A DNA stretch of 50,251 nt from an uncultured Clostridium sp. (GTDB lineage: Bacteria > Bacillota > Clostridia > TANB77 > CAG-508). A program made the translations under genes and the position numbers. Every line of letters starts with the position of its first letter. The first letter of the stretch is position 1. The notes beneath the pieces are model-generated. The model saw nothing but the letters and a program-made list of their open reading frames with translations. It ran no database searches and had not been told where the DNA came from. Positions 7,911-15,740 of this stretch are shown one piece after another. The stretch is from contig USNR01000006.1 of the NCBI GenBank assembly GCA_900556135.1, positions 1 to 50,251 on the forward strand. Direction: 5' to 3'.

Positions 7911-9659
7911 CTATTCACCTTGTGATTTTAATCTTAAGTATCCTAACTCGTTCCATTCATTATATGCTAAGTTTAATCTAAATACTAGTTTTGGCTTACT
8001 ACCAGCTCTGTTTTTATCTACTATACAAGAATAATATCTCACATCTGGATCTTCAAACTTTTCTAAATCAAAAAACTTTGTGTCCACTTCATTTAAAGAA
8101 TATTCGTATTTTCCTAAATCTTCATTATGAATTTGTTTAAACAAACATAGTGTATCTAAAACTTCTTTTACTGTTCTGCTAACGGCTAAATCGTTTATAT
8201 TTAGGTTTATTGGATCTGTATTTGTTTCTGCTAATTGTAATGTAGATGCTATAAACATATTAAAGTTTTGAGCCAAATTTGAAAGTATTGTTGCTGTTCT
8301 TTTTATTTCTTCGCCATTTCCAATGTTATCTATATCAGTCTTTAATGTGTCATAAAATACATATTCAACTTTTTCTTTATAGTAGTAATTCATTATAACC
8401 TTTTTCAATTCATCGTTTGTATGATCTGTGATGTTTATAAAATACATATAATTGCTTATCTGTTTATTAAACCAGTCTGTTACAGCTGTAGTCATTTTAA
8501 ACTCTTTAGAAATTTTAAGTAATCTTTTAACAAAATCTGCATGAGATTCTCCTTCTTCTTGAAGTATAAATCCATCTTCATCAACATTTGCTAAACTCTT
8601 ATCATCTGGTCTATATTTAAACTCTAAAAGTTCTCCCTCTGTTTTATGAAGCTTTTGGCCATGTAATTCCTGTATTGCTGGACTATTTACTATTGTTGTT
8701 ATTAAACATAACTTCATCTTTTCTTCTGACATTTCATTTGATATTATTAGCACTTTTTTCTTATGGATTAAGGCTATATATGAAGCTACATTAATTGTAA
8801 ATCTACTCTTACCAGAGTTTGAAGGCATAGCAAATGCCATTGTTTCGCCTTGTCTTACTCCTTTAAACACACTAGATAAGATTTTAAATGGTAACTCTAA
8901 TCCATTTGTTAATGTATTATTTCCTTGAACTAAAAAATCTGTAATATTCTCATTTAAAATAGCTCTCTTAAATTTTTCTGTAACAGTTATTTGTTCTATA
9001 GCACTTTCAACTTCTTCAATAGACATTTCGTCATATAATTTGTAATCTAAAATCCCTGCAATTTCTCTTTGTATTGTTCTAACTGGAATAGCCAAATAGC
9101 TTTTTCTTATAACAAATAACTTTTTTAATTCTGTATATACACTCTCCATGCTTTCTTTAACTTCGTTATATTCTGCTTTTAGTTTTGCCTTTAATCTATC
9201 TATTTCTGGTGTTTTCTTAGCAAAGTTAAAACCTGCCTTAGCAGCTTCTGGAGCATATTTTTCTGCATCAGTGAAAATTACAGTTTTATATATATTTAAA
9301 ATATCATCATTAACAAAATAACATTCGTCATATTTAAAATAATACACAGCAATCGCTTTTACCTCATTAAGCAACATTCCTATATACTTTCTTTCTAATT
9401 CATCATCAGCTAAAGCAGGAGGATAACCTATATCAAAATTTTCTTCTTTACTAGCCTCTTCCCTTTCTTTTCTTTCTTGTTCCTCTTTTTCTTCGTTTTC
9501 TCTTCTTTCTATTTCTTGAAGTCTTTTAATTGCTGGTAGAGCTTCTAGTAAATTATTTTCATCAAGTTTCCTTTGTATATTCTCAATCTCATCTCTATTT
9601 TTATCTGTTACTTTAATCTTATCAACAATGCTTCTTATTTTTTCAATTTGACTTTCCAT
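7911..9659 (-). CDS. divergent DnaB-like RecA-fold ATPase
   Basis: A 582-aa protein whose C-terminal half resembles the hexameric helicase core of DnaB. Walker A is PSNSGKS (about residues 279-285), and a strand ending in EYVFYD (about 432-437) acts as Walker B. The late segment VDKNRAGSKPKLVFRL is like the arginine/beta-hairpin end of DnaB. The N-terminal half is not the DnaB N-domain: it is a charged coiled coil (about residues 20-75, Glu/Arg/Lys-rich), then helices. It is not flanked by phage genes. I start at the second ATG (9659) because GGGAG precedes it by 10 nt; the ATG 21 bp upstream has none. Its role may be DNA replication or repair, but that is inference; it is not the canonical replicative helicase by its N-terminus. 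Confidence 0.7.
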   Translation of the reverse strand: MESQIEKIRSIVDKIKVTDKNRDEIENIQRKLDENNLLEALPAIKRLQEIERRENEEKEEQERKEREEASKEENFDIGYPPALADDELERKYIGMLLNEVKAIAVYYFKYDECYFVNDDILNIYKTVIFTDAEKYAPEAAKAGFNFAKKTPEIDRLKAKLKAEYNEVKESMESVYTELKKLFVIRKSYLAIPVRTIQREIAGILDYKLYDEMSIEEVESAIEQITVTEKFKRAILNENITDFLVQGNNTLTNGLELPFKILSSVFKGVRQGETMAFAMPSNSGKSRFTINVASYIALIHKKKVLIISNEMSEEKMKLCLITTIVNSPAIQELHGQKLHKTEGELLEFKYRPDDKSLANVDEDGFILQEEGESHADFVKRLLKISKEFKMTTAVTDWFNKQISNYMYFINITDHTNDELKKVIMNYYYKEKVEYVFYDTLKTDIDNIGNGEEIKRTATILSNLAQNFNMFIASTLQLAETNTDPINLNINDLAVSRTVKEVLDTLCLFKQIHNEDLGKYEYSLNEVDTKFFDLEKFEDPDVRYYSCIVDKNRAGSKPKLVFRLNLAYNEWNELGYLRLKSQGE

Positions 9660-9727
9660 AAAACCTATTCTCCCTTTCATTTGTAAAACTTTATACTAAA
9701 GATTTTATCATAAATTTCACAAGAATA

Positions 9728-9758
9728 AAAGGGGCTTAAAAAATTTTTAAGCTCCTTT
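9728..9758 (-). terminator. terminator overlapping the stop of the membrane-protein gene
   Basis: On the minus strand a 15-bp stem (AAAGGAGCTTAAAAA with its near-complement) is followed by a T-rich stretch. Its 5' arm includes the stop codon of the gene ending at 9757. Confidence 0.65.
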
Positions 9759-11580
9759 ATTCTACTTTTGAAAACAATACTTCATTATTACTATTAAAAA
9801 TAATTTTATACATTGTTTTTTCTTCTATATCTTCATTTTCAAATAAATCCTTGTAATCTCTCTCCAAAAATCTATCCCTTGTATTAACAAACACATATGA
9901 ATAATTCTCATTTCTTAATATGTTTGTAAATTCATCTTTTCCCATAGTCAGTTTAGAACTTTTATTTCCAATCCTTAATGGTAAAAACTCGTATTTTACT
10001 ATTGTTATTTCCCTTCCATCAACCAAATTACTTATATAATACACTTTAGCATCTTTATCAATCATATCTGAATATTTTAAAATTCCTGTATATTTTTCTC
10101 TATAAGCAATTCTTGCTTGTTGGTTCGTTTTATTTTGAATATAATTCTTGTTTATCGTATCAATTGGTAAAAACGTAATCATTATTGCCAGAATTATAAA
10201 CATATATGATGTTTTCAAATTTTTATCCTTATAGTTTTGTTCAATCATAAAAATATTTATAATAGTTATTGCAAATGGGATTGCAGATAAATATCTTTCA
10301 TAACATGCTAAGATAACTGCCTCTTCTGGTGTAAATATAAATAGAAAAATTAATAATAATCCAAATATACAAATCCCCCAAAATATCAGCATAGCAATAG
10401 ATATAATTGCAAAAGTTTTTTTACTTTTTTCATCCATAAAAAATACATAAGAAATTATATCAAATCCAATCAAAAACATAGCTAAGTTAATGACATTCAT
10501 TTTCCTAGAAGTTAATGTTCCTGACCACAAAAACAGTTCATTTACATATCTCTTGATAGTCGTTTTTTGATAATATTCTCCATTACCACTTAATACATCT
10601 TTAATTTTTGAAATACTAATATTTTCCATATTCCACTTGATATTTGCATCATTAATATTAAGCTTTATCAACCATGCACCATAAAAAATTAGAACTCCTG
10701 CTATAACTATAAGCAATAATTTTATATTATCTTTTCTATCTTGTCCTTTTTTTCTGGTTAATAATATGTTAAGTCCAAATATAATTATGGCTACAATAAC
10801 ATATGCAATTCCTATAGATTTAGATAAGGTCATTGCTATGCATCCTAAAACAACAGAAGCTTTTTCACCTTTTTCTGCTATGTTTATCCAACTATAAATA
10901 ACATATGCTAGCATACAAGCTAGAAATCCATCCATAAACAATGTTATATAGAAATTATCATAAAACATTATTGGAAGCAATAATATTATTGGTATTAAAA
11001 CTACTAATTTTTTTAGGCTTTTATCCCATTTAATATTTCTTAGTAATGGAATTATGAAAGATGCATATAGTATGTTTAATGCAATTATAATTGTATCTTC
11101 TGAATATGCCCTTTTTATAATTAGCATAAAATATTGAAAAATGCTTATAAAAGGTGGATACTCGCTATATTCTATAATATCTCCAATTCCAAAACTTCCA
11201 CATTCGTACATGTTTTTTACTATTAATCCCCAATGTGAAAACTCATCAAATTCTTGAAACAATATTCCTTTATTAAATAGTACAAAAATTAAATATAGTA
11301 GAGCATATACTACCACTCCTGGTGTAAGTATGTCGTCTTTTATATTTATTGATTTTCTATTTTTTATATAAGAATAAATTATATAAATCATGCAACATAG
11401 AGTAATTGCCATTACTGCAATTACTCCATATATAAGCTTATTAAATATTCCAAATACATATATTGCGAGCACAATTTCAATAACTGAAATTGGTATACTT
11501 ACTTCAATTTTTGTTTTCGTTTTTATAGTTAATGCAATTGAATTAATTAAAATAATTATAAATGTAAATATATATTCCAT
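9757..11580 (-). CDS. large multi-pass membrane protein, GT-C glycosyltransferase-like
   Basis: A 607-aa protein with about 11-13 hydrophobic segments across the first ~460 residues and a soluble C-terminal domain of about 130 residues. After the third or fourth helix an extracytoplasmic loop contains FDEFSHWG. An acidic pair at this position is typical of GT-C glycosyltransferases, where it binds metal or the lipid-phosphate sugar donor. Members act on the outer face of the membrane in glycan or glycoprotein assembly. I cannot name the subfamily or substrate. Next to it is a secreted pseudopilin-like protein (11616-12836), so it could glycosylate surface proteins; this is inference. Both strands are otherwise empty here. 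Confidence 0.6.
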   Translation of the reverse strand: MEYIFTFIIILINSIALTIKTKTKIEVSIPISVIEIVLAIYVFGIFNKLIYGVIAVMAITLCCMIYIIYSYIKNRKSINIKDDILTPGVVVYALLYLIFVLFNKGILFQEFDEFSHWGLIVKNMYECGSFGIGDIIEYSEYPPFISIFQYFMLIIKRAYSEDTIIIALNILYASFIIPLLRNIKWDKSLKKLVVLIPIILLLPIMFYDNFYITLFMDGFLACMLAYVIYSWINIAEKGEKASVVLGCIAMTLSKSIGIAYVIVAIIIFGLNILLTRKKGQDRKDNIKLLLIVIAGVLIFYGAWLIKLNINDANIKWNMENISISKIKDVLSGNGEYYQKTTIKRYVNELFLWSGTLTSRKMNVINLAMFLIGFDIISYVFFMDEKSKKTFAIISIAMLIFWGICIFGLLLIFLFIFTPEEAVILACYERYLSAIPFAITIINIFMIEQNYKDKNLKTSYMFIILAIMITFLPIDTINKNYIQNKTNQQARIAYREKYTGILKYSDMIDKDAKVYYISNLVDGREITIVKYEFLPLRIGNKSSKLTMGKDEFTNILRNENYSYVFVNTRDRFLERDYKDLFENEDIEEKTMYKIIFNSNNEVLFSKVE

Positions 11581-11615
11581 TTTATTTTTCCTTATTGAAC
11601 TTAATTTATGTTTTA

Positions 11616-12836
11616 TTAAATATATAAAATAGCTCTAAATCCAACATCTTTAGATGTATCAGTGGTATTTACTGTATAAGTCATATTATCCTCACCTCTA
11701 AATGATGTAAAATAGTCTGTTTTAGAAAATCTTCCTCCTCTATTAACTCCTCCATTTAAAATGTTATTTCCAATTCTCCAAGCACATACCTCTGTTGTCC
11801 ATTCTCCCAAGTTGCCTGCCATATCATTTATTTTACATTGCTCATCACCAATTGTTCCTGTATTTGTTAAGTTGGTATTTTTAGTAGTCCTCATAGAATA
11901 ATCATTTGCATTTGAACATTCTTGTATATATACTATTGCAGTATCCCATGCATAGCTATTTGTTAAATAGCTATTTATTTCTACATATATGTTTTTACAT
12001 GCAGATATCGCACCTGTCTGATTAATATAATTCCATAATGTTCCTTTTTTTAGTTTCTCTGTTGTATTGCTATTATCTGCACTAATTCTTGAATTTGCTT
12101 TTCCACCTGTTCCATAGCTTGCTTCATATCTTGCTATATAATATCCACCATTAGTTACAGCACTAATCTTGAAAGTATCAACTTCATCACCATTTTCTGT
12201 TGCACACCAATATGGAGATATACCATTTTGTACATAATCGTAAGAATAAATTGCATCATATGTGCATAAGACTTTTTCTCCTGTGCTGTTGAATGCATAT
12301 CTAGCTAACTGTATCTCTTTACCATTTGATAATGTTCCATTATCCGAATATGGGGTTGTAGCATCTCCATTAGTATCCTTTGTTACAGGTACCCATACAT
12401 ATTGATTGCCTCTTCCATTAAAGATATCATCATCTTCGATTACAACTCCCTCTATAACACTTGAGCCACTATCTTCCGCAACTTTAAATCCCTTTGGAAT
12501 AACAACCGTATCTCCATTTTTATCTTTTACTGTTTTATTTTCTTCAACATAATTACCTGCACTTTTTATTTTTCCAAACTCAGATTTATCAATTCCTAAA
12601 ATTTTATCCATATCATTATCAACTGTATCTAGTTGTTCTTGTTCATTCGCACTTGCATTTGCATATTTTTCCTTTCCCTCTTGAGCCTTTTTTATTATTC
12701 CATTATTATCTAGCACTAGCCTTATACTTATTCCTGCCAAGATTAATAATACAACAATTGTTATTACAAGTGCCACCAATGTTATACCTGATTGTTTATT
12801 TCCTTTCTTTAAAATTTTTCCTTTGTTATTTTCCAT
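11616..12836 (-). CDS. prepilin-anchored surface protein with formylglycine-generating-enzyme-like domain
   Basis: The 406-aa protein begins with a basic stretch (KKGNKQSG) and a hydrophobic helix, GITLVALVITIVVLLILA. This is the layout of type IV prepilins, with cleavage expected after the Gly, although the usual Glu at mature position 5 is Ala. A linker follows (LVLDNNGIIKKAQEGKEKY). The C-terminal ~280 residues have the SUMF1/FGE-sulfatase fold signature: YVWVPV, YYIARYEAS, NDMAGNLGEWTTE, then RGGRF and a final GFRAILY. In bacterial surface proteins this fold is often a ligand-binding module rather than an enzyme. The catalytic cysteines of true FGE are not clearly present. AAGGAGG precedes the ATG; the promoter is at 12894-12922. 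The second gene with the same anchor is at 36583-37749. Confidence 0.82.
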   Translation of the reverse strand: MENNKGKILKKGNKQSGITLVALVITIVVLLILAGISIRLVLDNNGIIKKAQEGKEKYANASANEQEQLDTVDNDMDKILGIDKSEFGKIKSAGNYVEENKTVKDKNGDTVVIPKGFKVAEDSGSSVIEGVVIEDDDIFNGRGNQYVWVPVTKDTNGDATTPYSDNGTLSNGKEIQLARYAFNSTGEKVLCTYDAIYSYDYVQNGISPYWCATENGDEVDTFKISAVTNGGYYIARYEASYGTGGKANSRISADNSNTTEKLKKGTLWNYINQTGAISACKNIYVEINSYLTNSYAWDTAIVYIQECSNANDYSMRTTKNTNLTNTGTIGDEQCKINDMAGNLGEWTTEVCAWRIGNNILNGGVNRGGRFSKTDYFTSFRGEDNMTYTVNTTDTSKDVGFRAILYI

Positions 12837-12893
12837 AACGTCTTCCTCCTTAATTTTTATTTTTTTGTATGCTTAATATCTAATTCAATTAAC

Positions 12894-12922
12894 ATTTTAT
12901 AATAAGATGTTATTTTTTACAA
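12894..12922 (-). promoter_or_regulatory. promoter of the FGE-like pseudopilin gene
   Basis: Minus-strand TTGTAA (12917-12922), a 17-bp spacer and TAAAAT (12894-12899), about 50 nt before the AAGGAGG and ATG. Confidence 0.55.
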
Positions 12923-13066
12923 TACTTTTTTTCATTTATCCCACCTCATTTTTTACAAAATTAATTCAATTTTTATCAATAAATAAATTCTTTAGATTTA
13001 ATGAGAAAACTGTAGAAAATTGAAGAATTTTGAAACATATGGAAGAATAATCGTTAGAATCTGAAA

Positions 13067-13095
13067 TTGACAGGTCCTAGCTTGTTTCCTATAAT
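13067..13095 (+). promoter_or_regulatory. orphan perfect-consensus sigma-A promoter
   Basis: TTGACA (13067-13072), a 17-bp spacer and TATAAT (13090-13095), pointing right toward the 3' end of rplS, with no plus-strand gene downstream. Confidence 0.75.
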
Positions 13096-13101
13096 ATAGA
13101 C

Positions 13102-13197
13102 ACTCATCTCTTTAAATATATATTTTATATAAGAAATTTCAACATGATTTTCTTATATAAAAAAATAGGACTAGGTATAACCCATGTCCTATTTCTT
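13102..13197 (+). ncRNA. candidate small RNA behind the orphan promoter
   Basis: The predicted start is near 13102. The transcript would form a 13-bp AT hairpin (TATATAAGAAA arms) and then a 9-bp hairpin AAATAGGAC/GTCCTATTT. The plus-strand U-run after the second hairpin is weak (TTTCTT), so the 3' end is uncertain. No open frame of useful length is present. Inferred from promoter and structure only. Confidence 0.35.
13157..13194 (-). terminator. terminator of the ylxM-rplS operon
   Basis: Minus-strand AAATAGGAC pairs with GTCCTATTT around a 14-nt loop, followed by a continued T-run. It lies 80 bp after the rplS stop. Confidence 0.65.
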
Positions 13198-13272
13198 AAC
13201 TCATCTGTAAAATTGATTGTTTATTATAGACTACTAAATAAAACTATATAAAAATAAATTATTTAATACTTA

Positions 13273-13803
13273 TTATTTATTTTCGTCTTTAACTTCTTCT
13301 ACTTTTTCTTCTTTTACAGTATCTGTAACTTCTTCAACTACTGGTGTAGCTGTTTCTACTGCTGGAGCTTCTACTGGTTCTTCTGCAATTGCTTCAGCCT
13401 CAGCAACTGGCTCTTCAACTAAATCTTCTTTAACACTTACATATTTAGTCTCTATTTTTGCTCCTACATCTTCCTTAGTCTTAGCAGCTTTACCTACTCT
13501 ATCTCTTAGGTAATATAGTTTAGCTCTTCTTGCTTTACCCTTTCTAACTACTTCAACTTTTTCTACTAATGGTGAATGAATTAAGAATGTTTTTTCAACT
13601 CCAACACCATAAGCAACTCTTCTTACTGTAAATGTGGCATTAACGCTACCACCTTGCTTTTTAATAATAATTCCTTCGAATACTTGGATTCTTTCTCTGT
13701 TTCCTTCTTTAATTCTTTGATGTACTCTTACTGTATCACCAACTTTTAAATCAGGAATTTTATTTTTTAATTGTTCATGTTCAATTGATTTTATGATATC
13801 CAT
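13273..13803 (-). CDS. rplS: 50S ribosomal protein L19 with a long acidic tail
   Basis: Residues 1 to about 112 are a complete L19, located at the 30S-50S interface: VGDTVRVHQRIKEGNRERIQ, FEGIIIKKQG, RRAKLYYLRDRVGKAA. Ordinary bacterial L19 ends near there. This one continues for about 60 residues in a Glu/Val/Ala/Pro-rich acidic segment (EEPVAEAEAIAEEPVEAPAV and further) ending in VKDENK. The tail is probably disordered. The reading frame has no disruption, and the start has GAAAGGAG. It is the last gene of the ylxM-ffh-rpsP-khpA-rimM-trmD-rplS operon, 22 bp after trmD, and is followed by a terminator. Confidence 0.96.
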   Translation of the reverse strand: MDIIKSIEHEQLKNKIPDLKVGDTVRVHQRIKEGNRERIQVFEGIIIKKQGGSVNATFTVRRVAYGVGVEKTFLIHSPLVEKVEVVRKGKARRAKLYYLRDRVGKAAKTKEDVGAKIETKYVSVKEDLVEEPVAEAEAIAEEPVEAPAVETATPVVEEVTDTVKEEKVEEVKDENK

Positions 13804-13825
13804 TTATATTCTCCTTTCTTTAAAT

Positions 13826-14542
13826 TTATTTTATATTTTTTTCACTTTCCAGATACTTCTTTGCTTTTTCTAATTCTTCATCACTCAGAAGTTCTGGTCT
13901 TTTTTTGAATGTATTTAATATAGAACTTTTTGTTCTCCATTCTTTTATTTTTTTATGATTACCAGATTTTAAAACCTCTGGCACTTCTCTATTTTGAAAA
14001 CTTTCTGGTCTTGTATATTGTGAATATTCTAGCAAACCATTTGAGAAAGACTCCTCATCTGTTGAATTTTGACTTAAAACTCCTTCGACATATCTACTAA
14101 CACTATCTACTAAAACCATTGCTGGTAATTCGCCTCCTGTTAGTACATAATCTCCTATTGAAATTTCCTCATCCACAATTTCGTCCAAAACTCTTTGATC
14201 TATTCCTTCATAATGACCACATAGTAGTATTAAGTTTTCCTCTTGTGCTAATTCTTTTACTTTTTCTTGATTTAATTTTTTGCCTTGTGGCGATAAGTAT
14301 ATAACTTTTGAATTGCTTTCTGCTACGGATTTATAAGCATCATATACAACATCAGCCCTCATAACCATTCCTGCTCCTCCACCATAAGGAGTATCATCTA
14401 CTTTTTTGTGCTTATCTTTAGAAAAATCTCTAATATTTACTAAATTTATATCTATAAGATTTTCCTTAGACGCTCGTTCGATTATACTATGTTTCAGTGG
14501 TTCAAACATTTCTGGAAACAATGTTAATATTGTAAACTTCAT
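13826..14542 (-). CDS. trmD: tRNA (guanine-N1)-methyltransferase TrmD
   Basis: Methylates N1 of G37 in tRNAs with G36, preventing +1 frameshifting. The SPOUT knot is visible: N-terminal FTILTLFPEMF, DDTPYGGGAGMVMRADVV, the SAM-binding YLSPQGKKL and LCGHYEGIDQRV, and SIGDYVLTGGELPAMV. The C-terminal domain carries the NREVPEVLKSGNHKKIKEWR stretch that contacts tRNA. Length 238 aa is normal. AAAGGAG precedes the ATG. It lies between rimM (70 bp upstream) and rplS. Loss of G37 methylation is known to raise +1 frameshifting, which is relevant to the frameshifted genes in this window, but trmD itself is intact. Confidence 0.97.
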   Translation of the reverse strand: MKFTILTLFPEMFEPLKHSIIERASKENLIDINLVNIRDFSKDKHKKVDDTPYGGGAGMVMRADVVYDAYKSVAESNSKVIYLSPQGKKLNQEKVKELAQEENLILLCGHYEGIDQRVLDEIVDEEISIGDYVLTGGELPAMVLVDSVSRYVEGVLSQNSTDEESFSNGLLEYSQYTRPESFQNREVPEVLKSGNHKKIKEWRTKSSILNTFKKRPELLSDEELEKAKKYLESEKNIK

Positions 14543-14612
14543 AAAACTCCTTTCGAAGTTTAGAGTGTTAATAAATCAAGTTATCTAGATTCACTCTTAC
14601 TTCTATTTGTAC

Positions 14613-15119
14613 TTAAAGTAATCCTTCTATTATATGAACTATAATTTTTTCATTTTTTAAATCAATTTCTTTTAACACTTCTGGAATAGATGGTAATAAT
14701 ACCTGTTTTCCCATTTCATCTTTTACAACATAAATGTCGCTACTTCCACTATTATAAATATCATCAACTTTTCCTAACAGTTTTCCCTCATCTGTGTAGA
14801 CTGGAAGTCCTAACAAATCAGCTATAAAGTATGTGTCTTTTGGAAGCTTCTTAGCATGTTTTCTGTCTATTTTTAAATAACAGTTTATATACTTTTCTGC
14901 TTCTTCGATGGTATTTATACCTTTAAATTTTATAATCACCATGTTTTTATGATAATTAACTTGTTCTATTTGAAATAGTTGTAATTCGTTTTTCTTTTCT
15001 ATATAAACTTCATTTAGTTCTTCAAATCTTTCTACATCATCTGTAAAAGGAACAACTTTTACTTGACCCTTTATCCCAAATGTATTTACAATTTGACCAA
15101 CTTCAAAATATTCAACCAT
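14613..15119 (-). CDS. rimM: 16S rRNA processing protein RimM
   Basis: A 30S maturation factor that binds ribosomal protein S19 and helps form the 30S head. Both domains are present in 168 aa: the N-terminal beta-barrel (VGQIVNTFGIKGQVKVVPFTDD) and the PRC-barrel (ISDLLGLPVY-like segment here FIADLLGLPVYTDEGKLLG, then IPEVLKEIDL). The ATG overlaps the khpA stop codon by one base (TAATG), implying translational coupling. It sits in the conserved operon between khpA and trmD. Confidence 0.95.
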   Translation of the reverse strand: MVEYFEVGQIVNTFGIKGQVKVVPFTDDVERFEELNEVYIEKKNELQLFQIEQVNYHKNMVIIKFKGINTIEEAEKYINCYLKIDRKHAKKLPKDTYFIADLLGLPVYTDEGKLLGKVDDIYNSGSSDIYVVKDEMGKQVLLPSIPEVLKEIDLKNEKIIVHIIEGLL

Positions 15120-15352
15120 TATTCTTCCTCAAATATAACTCCTACATTTTTTTGTTCGTTAGATGTAACTGACTTCATTATTGTTCTAATTGCTTTTGCA
15201 ACTTTGCCTTGTTTTCCTATAACCTTGCCCATATCGCTTTGAGCAACTTTTACTTTTAAAAGTATTCCTTTTTCGTCGTCTATTCTTGTTACTTTAACTT
15301 CTTCTTTGTTTTCAACAAGATTTTCTATAATTGTTTTTAAAATTTCTTCCAT
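15119..15352 (-). CDS. khpA: KH-domain RNA-binding protein KhpA
   Basis: A single type II KH domain of 77 aa with the GKVIGKQGK loop (the GxxG RNA-binding motif) near residues 57-65. KhpA partners with KhpB/Jag in Firmicutes and affects cell division and cell-wall synthesis. It lies between rpsP and rimM, as in most Firmicutes, and shares one base with rimM. Older annotations call it YlqC or UPF0109. Confidence 0.93.
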   Translation of the reverse strand: MEEILKTIIENLVENKEEVKVTRIDDEKGILLKVKVAQSDMGKVIGKQGKVAKAIRTIMKSVTSNEQKNVGVIFEEE

Positions 15353-15378
15353 TTTTCTGCCCTTCTTTATTTGCTAAA

Positions 15379-15621
15379 TTATTTTGCTTTTTCTATTAAA
15401 GCCTTTACTGTATCTGTTGGTTTTGCACCATTTTTAATCCAGTATTCAACTTTTTCCTTATCTAAATTTATTGTAGCTGGATCTGTCATAGGATCATATG
15501 TTCCTATTTTTTCTACTATTCTTCCATCTCTTGGTGATCTTGAATCAGCAACTACGATGTGATAGAATGGAGCTTTTTTTGCACCTTGTCTTTGTAATCT
15601 TATTTTTACCATGTATTTCAC
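15379..15621 (-). CDS. rpsP: 30S ribosomal protein S16
   Basis: The 80-aa protein has the S16 signature MVKIRLQRQGAKKAPFYHIV and then VADSRSPRDGRIVEKIGTYDP. S16 stabilises the 16S 5' domain during 30S assembly. AGGAGGTGA precedes the ATG. It is 119 bp after ffh, the widest gap inside the operon, so a secondary promoter or leader regulation could act there; I see no clear hairpin with a T-run. Confidence 0.97.
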   Translation of the reverse strand: MKYMVKIRLQRQGAKKAPFYHIVVADSRSPRDGRIVEKIGTYDPMTDPATINLDKEKVEYWIKNGAKPTDTVKALIEKAK

Positions 15622-15740
15622 CTCCTGAAAATTTATCGCTAGACACTAAATTTAAATTCAATTTATTTTCTAACTTTGTATATATAATATTCTAGGCTAT
15701 TTTTATAGCTTCAAATAATAATATCAGTATAATACTACTT

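Larger units (their letters stand above)
12837..13272. other. 436-bp intergenic region between pseudopilin and rplS
   Basis: It holds the minus-strand promoter of the pseudopilin gene, an orphan consensus promoter on the plus strand (13067-13095), a 13-bp AT-rich hairpin around 13120-13162 and the rplS terminator (13157-13194). I see no coding frame in it. Confidence 0.7.

Noticed and set aside
7911..9659. Naming the DnaB-like protein as the replicative helicase dnaB or as a phage remnant
   Set aside because: Its N-terminal half lacks the DnaB primase-binding domain, and no phage genes flank it.
13273..13803. Frameshift or fusion as an explanation for the long L19 tail
   Set aside because: The tail is in frame with the core, has the same codon bias, and ends with a stop followed by a terminator.
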